Notes: generated from the letters alone by a model not told the origin. 64,000 bases of DNA from Tupaia tana (GCA_026018925.1 JAKSZU010000008.1:64951027-65015026), one strand, 5' to 3'. Shown: positions 34,000 through 45,239, counted from the stretch's first letter. A program made the numbers and translations.

Positions 34000-35820
34000 T
34001 AGAAATTTTAATTTCTAAGTTTGTTTCTGAATACAGTGTCCTCATATTTTACCAGCTCTTCTGAATCAGGATGAATTCCTACACCAAATTTGGTTCAGAT
34101 ATCAAGACTGATGATGCTACACACACACACACACGCACAAACACACAAAGAGGATATGAAAAAGTTTATTACTAACATGATGTATACTAACATATACACT
34201 CACACGTACACACATGGAAAGATTTAGAGTGAAAAAGACAAAGAATCAGATCTTTAATTACACTCACTAAAGAAAAATACAACTACTAAAGTTAATCTTA
34301 TAATTAGAATGTTTATAGTATTACTACAAAATAAATAGAATCCAAAGACCAAGACTGTGAACTAATCTCAATGTCTGGGAAATGATACATGGACTTCAGA
34401 GTGTGATTAATTCTAAAATTAATATTTTTAAAATCAAGAAATTACATGTATAAGTAAGAAAACACATACATATTGAGATCTAGGTATAGATAATTCCTGT
34501 TTTAAATTTATTTATACAAAATGTTATTTTTGGGTTCTTTTTTTGTCCCATTATTGTGAACCTGAATTCTATACAGCTTAAATACCACACACACGCACAC
34601 ATACACACACACACACACACTCGCAATATTTTTAATATTAATGTGATTCAATGGCAACTTACTTTAAAGGTTAAATATTCCTGCTCACTGAATTCTTCAA
34701 ATTTCAGAAAACTGCATAAAGATTGCATAACTAAAAGTCAAAGGTCTATACAAACTCATGGTGGATAGGAATTTTGCTCTTGTTTTCATGTAGCAGAAAT
34801 GCTTTCATTTATTTCCAAATTCTGTGGAATTGATTAGACAATGGCACCCTGTATGTGTATCTATATTAGCTATATTTACTTCAAAATTTCACACTGGAAA
34901 AGGCCTGCCAATGACAGAACATGTCTACAAAACTGACTTTGCTTACTGATAATTGAGGACACGCCCCTCAGATTATCGAAGTTATGTGTTTGAGTAGAAG
35001 TCTTTTTCCCATATCTCAGCCTATTGTTGATGATTTGTTGCCAAGAGAATGACAGTAATGCCATTAATTTATTGTTATGACTATAGCCCTGGGAAGGCAT
35101 TCAAATATAAGTAGATAGGACATCATTTTATAAAACCCTTTAGTAGATTTTATTACAGAAATATAAATCCTATATTCATTAAAATTATGTGACAATGACA
35201 TGCTAAGTTTAATATTGTTATCCATAATTTAAGAAAGTTAATGTTTAAAAACTATCAGTCAACATATCAATCACTGCTTTTTTTGACATTTATACTTAAA
35301 AGCTGATCAAGATGTAATACTAAGAAAAGGTATAAATTAAGCTAAAACAAATTAGTAACATAGATTTCATATATTTCACACTGCTTCTAAACCTTGTGAA
35401 TTCTGTGGAGTATTTTTGTTTTTTCCCTGTGTAAAAAAAATATTTTTTAATAATAAGTAAGATGCTTATTTCATTTTCGGGGATCTTGATTTTATTTAGA
35501 TTAAATATTTAGTGCAATAATATTTTGTTGTTGTTTGTTTGTTTGTTTTAGTAGTCATTTGTTTTTTGGTATGACATTCCTACCATTGGCGTTTTGACTT
35601 AACTAAAGGATGGACTTACCTAGACAGAGTACCGTTGATGCTTATTTACTAGTGTGGATCAAAGGATTCTGAAAGTTTCCATTTATCAATAAACTCCCCT
35701 ACCTCAACCTGGGGAGTATACGTTTAGGGAAAAAAAAAAAGCTCAGAATAAAAATCTCTTATTATATATTTTAATGTAGATATGTATCCAAGAGCATTTA
35801 ATGAAATAGGTATTAGGGTA
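34000..35820. other. Unassigned, with two AC microsatellites
   Basis: AC runs at 34120-34148 and 34591-34620 (interrupted). Other sequence AT-rich, unassigned. Confidence 0.7.
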
Positions 35821-35823
35821 CAT

Positions 35824-36076
35824 ATTTTTTTGAGAGATATTTGCTATAGCACACATGTGCTCGCTGAAGAGACAGAGAGAAAGAAACCGAGAAATCATCC
35901 CCCAGCGGGGATAGCCACACCACAATCCCTTCTTTTCCAATCTCCTCTCAGGATTTGGGCACACATACACACATGCATACAAGTGTGAGTTTTAAGTCAC
36001 TGGGTCTGGGACTTGAACCGCAGTCAGCCATGTGGGAGTTCAACAATGTAACCATTATACCATCTGTTGGTCTCAG
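35824..36076 (-). mobile_element. tRNA-derived SINE, intermediate age
   Basis: GAGATATTTGCTATAGCACA, CGAGAAATCATCCCCCAGC, CAATCCCTTCTTTTCC, GGACTTGAACCGCAG and CATCTGTTGGTCTC. ATTAGGGTA at 35812-35820 and 36079-36087 is the visible target-site duplication. Confidence 0.9.
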
Positions 36077-36302
36077 TAATTAGGGTATATTAATATACTA
36101 ATAGTTTACTAAGTCTTCAAACTTGCTTTCTAAATAAATGATCATATAAGGAAATTATCCATCACTTCCTTAACTGTTCCTTTCTCTCAATAAGCAGTTA
36201 TTCTGAAAGTCATGCTTTCATACTAAATTGTATTTCATACTTATCTGGTTGCTAGTTTACTTATTTCTGCAGTATCTTCAAAAATTATAAAACAGTTAGA
36301 TT

Positions 36303-36556
36303 GGCCCCATGGCCTAGTGGTTAAGAGATCCAGCCCACATGACTGACCAGTGTTTGAATCCTAACCCTGGTGACTTGAGAAACATGCCAGACATATTTGA
36401 GTGTGTACCCCAGATCCCAATAAGGTGGAGAAATGGAGCAGAAGGGATTGCAGCATGATCACACCCCACTGGGAGGTGCTTTTCCCTCTTTCCTTTCTCT
36501 CTCTCTGTTTCTCCATTTCTCTCTGACAAGTGCATATGCCCTCTGATGATTAAAAA
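36303..36556 (+). mobile_element. tRNA-derived SINE, older subtype
   Basis: GGCCCCATGGCCTAGTGG then TTAAGAGATCCAGCCCACAT, GTTTGAATCCT (B box), GACTTGAGAAACATGCCAGAC, GCAGAAGGGATTGCAGC, GGGAGGTGCTTTTCCC, and GCATATGCCCTCTGATG. Retains the older GTGGTTAAG D-arm form. Confidence 0.87.
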
Positions 36557-36763
36557 TATTAGTAATAGTAAAGTACTTGATTTCTTCCATATAATTAGTT
36601 GCACAATTTCCTGTAATGCCTCAAAAGAATTTTGAAAATTAAAATATTTAATGATTTCAAATTTATAGTGGTTAATATATTATCAAAATACATGCAAATA
36701 TTGGGTCATCAGAAGAGTCATGATATATTTTTTGCATAGCAAATCATAGAAAAATACATCATG

Positions 36764-37017
36764 GGAACCAGCAGTTAGCGTAAAGGCTACGTAGCTGGAC
36801 TCCCACGTAGTCGACCATGGTTCTCGTTTCAGACCCGGTGGCTTAAAACTCACGCCGAGTGCATGTGCGTGCGTGCCCAAGATCCCAAGAGGAGAATGGA
36901 AGAGAAGGGATTGCGGCGTGACCATCCCCCCTGGGGAGGTGATTTCTCGCTTTCCATCTCTATGTCTTTCTCTGTCTGTCTGGCGAGTGCATGCGCCCTA
37001 TAGTGAAAAAAAAGAAA
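36764..37017 (+). mobile_element. Near-consensus tRNA SINE with perfect 15-bp TSD
   Basis: GGAACCAGCAGTTAGCGTAA head, AGGCTACGTAGCTGG, B box decayed to GGTTCTCGTTTC, body complete, CCCTATAGTGAAAAAAAAG. GAAAAATACATCATG at 36749-36763 and 37018-37032. Confidence 0.94.
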
Positions 37018-37155
37018 GAAAAATACATCATGACTTATCCAATGGCCCAATATTTGCACACATATAAAATAAATTATATAAATATATGCGAAATAAAGAT
37101 TTAACAATACCTACAATGTACAGAAAAAAATCAGTCTTCTTTGTAAATATTAGAT

Positions 37156-37179
37156 AGCCATTATGTCAACTGCTGGTCC
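37156..37179 (-). mobile_element. 24-bp tail-less SINE head fragment
   Basis: The plus strand reads GCCATTATGTCAACTGCTGG then TCCC; its complement is the first 24 bases of the SINE, ending within the A-box region. It is bounded by TGTAAATATTAGATA (37141-37155 area) and TGTAAATATTTAGATA (from 37180). No body, CT block or A tail is present. Looks like a retrotransposed 5' fragment of the SINE RNA. Confidence 0.75.
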
Positions 37180-37196
37180 CTGTAAATATTTAGATA

Positions 37197-38690
37197 AATT
37201 ACAACTCCTTCATTGGACCTATTACAAATTAATTTTTGAAAAAATTTTCTATCAGTTCAGAGCATGGCCTAGAAGAAAGGTCAAAATTCTTTGCTAGGAA
37301 AATGAGGGTCAAGAGCTTTTACTTTTGCATTATGGGTTAAAGAAGCAGAACCAGATTATCTGAATCTAACACCCATAGAATTTCTGGATAGATTATTATG
37401 ATGTGAAAATATGAAGTTTGCTCAGAATGTCTACAATAAAGAGTTTGAAATTAGAGAAGTACACAGGCAACATTATATAGGGTTTTTGACCTACAAAAAT
37501 TTTGAAAAACTACATCATTCCCAATTTACAAAATAAACGCTTATTGTAACAAATATAATTGATAAGTGTATCGAGGAAGCAAAGGCCAACGGATGGTTTT
37601 AACTCTGGGTACCACAATCATATTATCTGTGTGAAGAAAAATGACTTTGAGAAACACATAAGACTATTCAATATGTGAATTGGACAGATGTTATCCTTAT
37701 TTAAACGAGACGTGATAAAGGCCATTTAGAAGTTAGAGTAGATAGAAATTGCACTGATATAAATCTAACTTTTTATATGGTCTTATTTTATGTTTTATAA
37801 GTGGTTTCCACATTTTCCAGTTCCCTCCTTTTCCACTTTACGAAAGCTCAGTTTCTCCTGTGGCTGTGCTGTGTTCCCTCAAATGAACGCAGTCTATGTC
37901 CCCAAACCCTACACTAAAGGGCCGAACAGGCTACAAGCTGCTCAGTTACTTTAGTTACACAAGTGAGTACAGATAGCTACATCCAGAAACATAACCAGAG
38001 GGATTAGTGACACTGTAACATCATATGGCATCTAGAAAGCTCACAAAGGATTGAGTATCTTAAATTATAGGCAGAGAACTATAAAATGACATCAAGAAAT
38101 AGATGATAATTGAAGATGAAAGGATGGAGAATACACAGTCCAAGAACAAAGGCACAGATGAAGGGAGGCCCTAATTGACGTTAGTTTCATTGACCACCTT
38201 GGGGACTTTGTAAAGCAGTATTTACAGAATATTTTTCTCAAATTTTTTTAGAAAAACTTGAAAATAAGGTTATATTTAATAGACAGGTGTCCTGGAAATG
38301 GATTAAACTATAGAGAACATCTTCATTAGATGAGTAGTTTCCTGTGAATTCTAACATTGAAAATTAAATCCTGTAGTATAATTTTTAAGATTATTTTAGA
38401 TTTCTAGTATATTATTTATAAATTATTTATGTTGTAATCTATATGATTAAATTATGTGAAAAAAAGATTTTAAAAGAATGCTATATTTCTTTGACACACG
38501 TAATAGGCTAAAAGAAAGAAAGTGATAACTTTAATGGGATTATTGGATTTTTCCAAGCCTGAAAAAAGTAGTAATTTATTATTAACTATATATCTCTTTT
38601 CCTTTGACATTATAGTTGTTCCTTCATGTTTATATAAGCATGCTAAAAATATCTTCTTTTTTTTCAAAATGTCCATCCTGTAAGTGGAAC
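37197..38690. other. Unassigned 1.5 kb
   Basis: 37800-38220 has higher GC and may be an unrecognised old repeat. No coding signal found. Confidence 0.6.
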
Positions 38691-38691
38691 A

Positions 38692-39430
38692 AAGACATTT
38701 GATCAATGATAAAATAGCCTATAGAAAAATGCAAATCAAAATAACAACCAGGCACCACTTTATACCCACTAAAATGGAGAGAATGAGAAGAAATTAGAAC
38801 ACTCATATATGGCTGGTGGGATTGTTAAATGGTGTAGCCATTTGGGAAAAGTGTTTGCCCGTTCCTTAAACTGTTAAACATCTCTTCTGAGGTATGTATT
38901 TATTAAAAAGGGAAAACATATGTGCACATAAAAACTGAAACACAGATATTTATTATTCAGAACAGCCCAAAGTGGGAACCACTCAAATGCCCATCAACTG
39001 ATAAACAAATGTTGTATATTCATTAATGAGATACTTTAGTGAAGTAAAAATAATGGAGGACCAATAGATGGTGCAATACAGATGAGCATTGGAAATATTA
39101 TATTTAGTAAAAGAGACTAGTTACAAATGACTGCATATCATATGATTCAGTTTATATATAAAATTCCCAGAATAGGCTAATCCACACCTAGAAAAAGTAG
39201 ATTAACAGTTGTCTAAGACCAGTACTATTTGTGGTGGAGGAGTGTAGTAATAAGAAGTGACTGTTAATGAGTATGAAGTTTTGGGGGGGCTGACGAAAAT
39301 GTTCTAGAATTAGAATGTGATGGTTGTATAATTCTGTGAATACATTTAAAAAATATTTGTGTATACTTTAAATAGATATATTGTATGGTATGTGAATTAT
39401 TTATCAATAAAGAAGTTTCAAAAATTCCCA
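38692..39430 (+). mobile_element. Old L1M ORF2 end and 3' UTR
   Basis: AAAATGCAAATCAAAATAAC, TATACCCACTAAAATGG, GGCTGGTGGGATTGTTAAAT, CAAATGCCCATCAACTGATA and the HAL1/L1M 3' UTR-like AGAATTAGAATGTGATGGTTG fit an old L1M in plus orientation. ORF2 is shattered by stops. Confidence 0.82.
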
Positions 39431-39447
39431 TTAGGAAAATAAAGCAT

Positions 39448-39735
39448 GGGGGAACCAGCAGTTAGCGTAATGGCTATGTCGCTGGACACCCACGCAGTCA
39501 ACCTCGGTTCGAGTCCTGGACCAGGTGGCTTAAAACTCACGCCGCGCGCGTGTGCATGCGTACCCAAGATCCCAAAAGGAGAATGAAGGAGAAGGGATTG
39601 CGGTGTGGCCATCCCTCAGGGGGGTGGGGGGGTGATTTCTCGCTTTCTGTCTCTCTGCCTCTCTCTGTCTGTGTGGCAAGCGCACGTGCCCTATAGCAAA
39701 AAAAAACCAAAACATCTCGGGGAAAAAAAAAAAAA
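39448..39735 (+). mobile_element. tRNA SINE with 14-bp TSD and G-run
   Basis: GGAACCAGCAGTTAGCGTAA, A box TTAGCGTAATGG, B box GGTTCGAGTCC, GCCGCGCGCGTGTGC, an expanded GGGGGGTGGGGGGGTG in the loop-like centre, and a two-part A tail interrupted by CCAAAACATCTCGGGG. AGGAAAATAAAGCA (39433-39446) and AGGAAAAGAAAGCA (39736-39749) flank it. Confidence 0.93.
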
Positions 39736-39824
39736 AGGAAAAGAAAGCAGACCTTTGTAGACACATGTAAACTATGATCACTAGTTTCAGTATGAGAAGT
39801 CTTTAATTAAAAATTATGTTTCCT

Positions 39825-40090
39825 GGGACCAGCAGTTAGCATAATGGCTATGTCGTTGGACTTCCACGCAGTTGACTGCGGTTCATGTCCCGGACCCGGT
39901 GGCTTAAGACTCACTCACACTCGCGCGTGTGCATGCATGCCCAAGATCCTGAGAGGAGAATGGAGGAGAAGGAATTGCGGCGTGGCCTTTCCCCCTGGGG
40001 GGTGATTTCTCACTTTCTGTCTCTCTGTCTCTCTCTGTCTGTCTGGTGAGCACACGCGCCCTATAGCAAAAACTTCTCTCTAAAAAAAAA
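39825..40090 (+). mobile_element. Near-consensus tRNA SINE
   Basis: GGGACCAGCAGTTAGCATAA, B box GGTTCATGTCC, an extra ACTCACACTCGCGCG, GAGAAGGAATTGCGGCGTGG, CGCGCCCTATAGCAAAAAC and A tail. TTATGTTTCCTG before (39814-39825) and after (40094-40105) forms the target-site duplication. Confidence 0.93.
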
Positions 40091-40370
40091 AAGTTATGTT
40101 TCCTGAATAATTTAGCACATTTCCTAATTTGTCTTTATTTTCAGTATAAAAATTTATTTTATTTACAGTGTAAAAATTTCTTTCTGAAAAATATTAAATA
40201 TTTTTGTAATAATTTATTTAACTTTCTATTTTAGAGTTCAAATGCTGGAGGATTTTTTTATTAATAAAAGAATAATTGGGATGTTATTAAAAATATGCTT
40301 TTTCCTCACCTACAAATAAAAAGGAGAGTGATCTGGGCTTGTATTGCTGATCCATTTAAAATTGATCATT

Positions 40371-40550
40371 ATGCACTGGCAGGAGACATCGTAGTTCAAT
40401 GCACTGGACTCCCCCAGGGCTGACCGTGGGTTTTAAGTCCAGAACCTGGCTGCACCTTTCTCACTTTCCCTCTTTCTAGCTCTCTCTGACCAAATAAAAA
40501 TAATAATAAATAATAATAATTGAGTTAAGAAAATAATTCTTTAAAAAAAT
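40371..40550 (+). mobile_element. Short-form tRNA SINE with perfect 13-bp TSD
   Basis: CACTGGCAGGAGACATCG, GACTCCCCCAGGGCTGACC, AACCTGGCTGCACCTTTCTC, CT block, then GACCAAATAAAAATAATAAT and AGTTAAGAAAATAATTCTTT. AAAATTGATCATT at 40358-40370 and 40551-40563 shows that the whole complex tail was part of the inserted RNA. Confidence 0.88.
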
Positions 40551-40771
40551 AAAATTGATCATTGCCAAATCATTATTTTGTATTTAAGCCTATATAAGGC
40601 CAGTACATCTATCACTGATTTTCAATTATTTAATTACCAAAGCCAATAGATTATAAATATAAGTGATAATGCTAAATCATATGCACTGTGGATAAAATGT
40701 TTATTGACAAACTATTATCCAGTTGATCTCATTTAGAAATAAATCATACACACTCAAGTAGTACACAAAAA

Positions 40772-40773
<2 letters not shown>

Positions 40774-40811
<38 letters not shown>
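40774..40811. repeat. (GT)n microsatellite
   Basis: About 38 bp of uninterrupted GT repeats. Confidence 0.97.
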
Positions 40812-40814
<3 letters not shown>

Positions 40815-40851
40815 CAGGGTTATTCATAATGCCTTTAAAAACGAAGGACAC

Positions 40852-41105
40852 AGGCCAACCTTATAGCCTACAGTTCAGGTAGCTAGATCTCACGTGGGTG
40901 AGATGGTTCAAGTTCTGGTCCCAACAGCTCGAAAAACACCTGGCACACATGTACATGTATGACCACAGTCCAGATGAGACGGAAAGGTTGAGAAGAAGGG
41001 AGTACAGTGCCCCATTAGGGGAATGCTTTCTCTTTGTCTCTCTCTCTCTTTCTGACTCTGTCTGTGTCTGGCAAGCACATGATCCTTATGGCTTAAAAAA
41101 GAAAC
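40852..41105 (+). mobile_element. tRNA-derived SINE, older subtype
   Basis: ACACAGGCCAACCTTATAGC, AGATCTCACGTGGGTGAG, GGTTCAAGTTC, CAGCTCGAAAAACACCTGGC, AGAAGAAGGGAGTACAG, and GAATGCTTTCTCTTTG. The D-arm part is rearranged. Confidence 0.8.
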
Positions 41106-41814
41106 AAATGAAAAACTATGGACACGTATGTATGAAAATCTTCATAATTAAAAATAATCTGGAAAACAAAACCAAAGAAAGGGTATGTTCAATTCCTAAC
41201 TATATTTGAGTATTTGTGTATTTTTCCTTTTAGCTTATCAGGTTTTGCTTCTGTTAGGTGAATACACGTTTAAAATCTTAATATCTTCCTGGTAAATTGA
41301 TCCTTTTTTCAATATACGCTATCCTTTTTTCTCTCTAGTAATTTTATTTATTGAAGTCTACATTATTGTATAATAATATACCTACTCTTCATTTTGTTCA
41401 ATGCATATTTCTACAGTATATATTTTTATCATCCTTTGGTTTTGAATCTATCTTTGTTAGTTAATTAGATGTATCTCACGCATAGCATATATTTTGGTCA
41501 TATTTTTTCTCTGCTTTATCAATCTCTGTTTTATTATTTTGACCATTTGTATTAAAGTCAATTATTGACATGTTAGGCTCTTTTTATTGCCTTTTCCTAA
41601 AGTTAATTTATCTTTCTCAGAGAGAGGGACTCCCAACGAAGTTTCACACTGTGATGTTCTTCCATTCCTAGCTGGCCCAGATCAGGAGCATACCCCTGTG
41701 TGCCTGGAATGCTCAGGGATGTCCTGAGGAGCAAACGCAAGACCCTCCCCATGTGATGATTTATAATACTTCAAAAAAAGATACTAATTTTATGTTTCTA
41801 TATTTCTATTTGTA

Positions 41815-42225
41815 TTGTGGTTGAACCGTGGTTTGAGTCCCAGACTGGGCAGCTTAAAACTCATGCTGAGAGAATGTGTGTGCATCCCCATTCACTTTTT
41901 CCTGTTCCTCTAAACATCAATAATTTAAATATCAGATCTTTGTTATTATTTCCTTCACAGGTTCTGCGTGTCTTTTGTTTGTTTGTTTGTTTCATCTTAA
42001 ATTCTTTTTGTTCTTCCGATTGGATAATGTCCATTGATTTGTCTTCAAGTCCACTGCCTCCAAGTTCCCTCCTCCTGAGAGGAGAAGGGATTGCAATTTG
42101 GCCATTCCTCCCAGCAGGGGTGGGGTGGGGGGTGATTTCTTGCTTTCTGTCTCTCTGTCTCTGTCTCTCTGGTGAGCACACACACCTGATAGCAAAAATC
42201 TCTCTCTCACAAGGAAAATAAAAGT
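41815..42225 (+). mobile_element. tRNA SINE with an L1-derived internal insert
   Basis: SINE head part GTTTGAGTCC (B box) and AGCTTAAAACTCATG (41817-41886) breaks off after GTGTGTGCATCC. From about 41883 to 42066 the sequence is L1-like, then CCTGAGAGGAGAAGGGATTG resumes the SINE to the GATAGCAAAAATC tail. The insert matches 42757-42942 at about 95% by eye. The SINE itself lacks its first 30 or so bases. Confidence 0.8.
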
Positions 42226-42367
42226 TTTTATTTATTTTTTCTTCTATCCTGTATGGCCTTAATGAAAAAATGGCTGTGATTAGTATTGGTGCTCTCTTAA
42301 AAGTAACATACTATTTCTTTCTCACAGAATTCAGATTTTTTTCTTTTTCTTTTACATTTTTTTAAAA

Positions 42368-42632
42368 TATAAATCACTGGTGTGGTGGTTAAGGTTCTGG
42401 ACTCCCACATGGTTGAACACAGTTTGAGTCCCAGGCCCAGTAGCTTGAAAATCATTCCAGACACATGTGTGCTCAAAATCCTGAGAGGAGACTGAAAGAG
42501 ATGGGATTGCACCCTGGCCATCCCTTTTGGGGGGTGATTTCTCACTTTTCTGCTTCCTGTGTCTTTATGTTTCTTTATCTCTGGTGTATACATGTACCCT
42601 GTAGAAAAAACCTTAAAGAACAAAGAAAAAAT
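42368..42632 (+). mobile_element. tRNA-derived SINE, intermediate age
   Basis: ACTGGTGTGGTGGTTAAGG, CTGGACTCCCACATGGTTG, AGTTTGAGTCC (B box), CTTGAAAATCATTCC, TGGGATTGCACCCTGG, and CATGTACCCTGTAGAAAAAAC. Nearly full length. Confidence 0.88.
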
Positions 42633-42756
42633 ATATAATTCACATGTCTCTTCATATTATTAGTGTTTACTGTTTGAAGTATGTTCAGCTCTTTATGTTT
42701 GTAGATTTGCATTTTTCATCAAATTTTGGAAATGTTCAGCCATTGTGTGAATTCTC

Positions 42757-42942
42757 TTTCATCCCCATTCACTTTTTCCTGTTCCTCTAAAACATCAATA
42801 ATTTAAATATCAGATCTTTAGTTATCACTTCCTTCACAGGTTCTGAGTGTCTTTGTTTGTTTGTTTCATCTTAAATTTTTTTTGTTCTTCAGATTAGATA
42901 ATGTCCATTGATTTGTCTTCAAGTCCACTGCCTCCAATTTCT
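42757..42942. repeat. Direct repeat partner of the L1 insert in the upstream SINE
   Basis: TCCCCATTCACTTTTTCCTG at the left and AGTCCACTGCCTCCAA at the right are the same as in 41883-42055. The two copies are in the same orientation about 870 bp apart and differ at about 10 positions plus short indels in T and GTTT runs. Here the segment continues on both sides into L1 sequence, so this is the likely donor. Confidence 0.85.
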
Positions 42943-43292
42943 ATCATCTGTAAAATCTAGTAGTAAGTCCATTTAGCAAACTTATTTTCTTGTTATTTGA
43001 TAATCAGTTATTTTTTATAATTTTTATGTGTTTGCTCAGAGATTCTGATTATTTTCTCTTGCTTTAAGAAAATCAGCTAGGAAAATTGATTGTTGAAGAT
43101 TCTTATAACTGCTTTAAAATTCTTATCAGATAAAGCCAACATCTGATTAATTTCAGTGTTTATTTCTATTAATTGTCCTTTTTTAGTCAAATTGTGATTT
43201 TCCTGGCTCTAAGGATGATGAAACATTTTAAATTGTGCTCTGAAAATATGTCTCTTATATTAGGAGTCTCCTGGTTTTACAGGAATCTTTAA

Positions 43293-43591
43293 CTTGTTGA
43301 GTATCCCTTATCGAAAATGCATTTAATTTTGTGTAATTTTTAAATTTTGGCATACTTGCATATACATAATGAAATATCATGGGAATGGGACTCAAGTCTA
43401 AACAAAACATTTATTTATGTTTTACTGCAATTTATACACATACCTTAATGGTAATTTTATGTATATTTTTTATTGCAGCCTCACATGAAATCAAGTGTGA
43501 AATTTCCTTTTAGAATTATGTCAGCACTCAAAAATTATTGGATTTGGGGACATTTCAGATTTAAGTTTTTCAGGTGAGGATGGTTAACCAG
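43293..43591 (+). mobile_element. Tigger7/MER44-type MITE
   Basis: The left end reads CTTGTTGAGTATCCCTTATC, followed by TTGCATATACATAATGAAAT and GGGAATGGGACTCAAGTC. The right end reads GACATTTCAGATTTAAG then AGGTGAGGATGGTTAACC, an inverted relative of the left end. About 300 bp, no coding part: a non-autonomous deletion derivative of the same family as 3785-6760. Confidence 0.78.
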
Positions 43592-43639
43592 AATTACAGA
43601 ATACAAGCATCATATTAAGCATGCATGTTTGGCCTACTT

Positions 43640-43858
43640 TTTTAAAAGGTATTTCTTGAAATTCAGAGACAGAGACAGAGAGAGACAAATGCTCTCAACA
43701 GGATCTCATGCCATGATCCTTCCTAGTAGCCTTCTCCACCTTTCCAGACAGCCGCAACGAGGGTATACACGCAAACCGGGGAGCTGAACCCACAGTATTC
43801 TATTAAGCTCTGTCACTTCAGCAGTACATTAATGCTCTGCCATCTAGCCAGACTCCAG
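43640..43858 (-). mobile_element. Minor SINE, type 3 (minus)
   Basis: GAGACAGAGACAGAGAGAGA, CAAATGCTCTCAACAGGATC, CTTCTCCACCTTTCCAGAC, GAGCTGAACCCACAGTATTC, and CTCTGCCATCTAGCCAGAC. The CTCTCAACAGG(A/G)T block matches 61060-61258, and the GAGCTGAACCC box replaces the usual B box. Confidence 0.6.
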
Positions 43859-43860
43859 CC

Positions 43861-43989
43861 TCCTTCCTTCCTTCCTTCCTTCCTTCCTTCCTTCCTTCCT
43901 TCCTTCCTTCCTTCCTGTCTTTCTCTTTCTTTCTGTCTTCTTTCTTTCTTTCTTTCTTTCTCTTTCTTTCTTTCTTTCTTTCTTTCTTT

Positions 43990-44086
<97 letters not shown>

Positions 44087-44115
44087 ATTCTTTCATTTCT
44101 TTCTCCTCTTTCTTT
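43861..44115. repeat. CCTT/CTTT/CT polypyrimidine tract
   Basis: About 55 bp of CCTT repeats, followed by about 195 bp of CTTT with CT patches; almost no purines on the plus strand. It begins at the head end of the SINE before it. Confidence 0.97.
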
Positions 44116-44985
44116 CTTTTGTTTATTTTTTACTGCTTTCAAGAACAATTCAAAGTTCAAGACTTGTACCATGTTATTGAGCCTGTTTGTTTTAACTGCT
44201 CATGTTTGGGCTCTCACTAAGTTAGTCCTCACTGGTCTTGCATTAAGTAATGAAGAGTTAACCCAGACCAGGATACCTTTCAATGAAGCTGGAGATCTCA
44301 GAACTCCAAGAGTAAAGAGGTTTTCAAAGTTGGACATGGACATGTGTTGGCTAGACTTGTTATGGCTCTGTTTGATTTCAGAAGCTCCTTAACTGTAGTT
44401 GCTCCTCCTAATATCTCATCTTAGAAAATGTCTTCTTGTACAATAAGATTTACTACTTTGTAAGTCTACCTCTGCCTAAATATTGCTTCCTTAAAAGAAA
44501 TTAATAATTTTGAATAATTCCTCAAGATTAATGTTATTTTAGGGAGGTATAGATCTTTCATTGAGTCAAAAGAAATTAAGCAGAATTGATAATTTTAAGA
44601 GGTTTTCGCTGTGGTTTTATGTCCTTCTCCTAGGGCCTCTAGGGTTTAGTCAAACCATGCGCTAAAGAACAAGTCAGTATCCCTCATTCTCTGCTGAACT
44701 GCATATTTTCATATCAAAAGTTCGTGTATCTTGTGTAGGTAAATATTATTTTCAACAATTTTTCTTAAAAAAAACTTAATTATTGCAAGAAAAGTGTACT
44801 CTATCAGTCTGGATACGCACTTCAGAAATCTTGCCCCTATCTCTTATGATTTTTAAATAAAGTATGATTTGGCAGACCATTGGGTAAAACACTAAATGAA
44901 TTAGAAAGACATATTTCCTTCTAAATGGAATTATTTATTCATGCATTCATTCATTATTTAGTGAAAACTTACCCAAAAACTACTC
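44116..44985. other. Unassigned sequence
   Basis: 44120-44400 has moderate GC. The open frame that runs through the CTTT tract into it is a low-complexity artefact. No element recognised. Confidence 0.6.
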
Positions 44986-44989
44986 TAGG

Positions 44990-45115
44990 CCAGAGGCTTT
45001 CCTATGTGGTTAATGTCCACAAATGACTGAGGTGTAGATCATGCTAGGTAAAGCCACTTCACAATCTAAATGATATATAGTGATTTAATGTATGAATAAA
45101 AATTTAAAAAATCTA
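44990..45115 (+). mobile_element. L1 3' UTR fragment
   Basis: GACTGAGGTGTAGATCATGC, TAGGTAAAGCCACTTCACAATC, TAAATGATATATAGTGATTT and AATGTATGAATAAAAATTTA match 58550-58635 in order. Plus orientation with an A-rich end. Confidence 0.68.
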
Positions 45116-45239
45116 AAAAAGCAAATAAAATTCACTTTCTATGTAATAATTTTCTCCTGGTGAAATGGACATTAAACAATAAATACATTTATAAAATAAA
45201 TTATACTTTTGTAAGTTATTTACTACTATAAAGAATAAT

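Larger units (their letters stand above)
41225..43275 (-). mobile_element. Old L1/HAL1-type LINE remains with SINE insertions
   Basis: On the reverse strand: GTAAATTGATCCTTTTTTCA, TTTTGACCATTTGTATTAAAG (41280-41590), TAATGTCCATTGATTTGTC, AAATCAGCTAGGAAAATTGA, and AAGCCAACATCTGATTAATTTC (42660-43260). These resemble the 5' region or ORF1 part of L1M/HAL1 in antisense. A GC-richer unassigned block lies at 41630-41760. SINEs at 41817-42225 and 42368-42632 split it. Confidence 0.6.

Noticed and set aside
41630-41760. Possible further 7SL-like element
   Set aside because: GCTGGCCCAGATCAGG and GGGATGTCCTGAGG superficially suggest it, but the order of 7SL blocks is missing.
43832-44392. 186-codon plus-strand frame and 119-codon minus-strand frame
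   Set aside because: Both run through the CTTT tract and consist of Ser/Leu/Phe or Lys/Glu/Arg runs; low-complexity artefacts.
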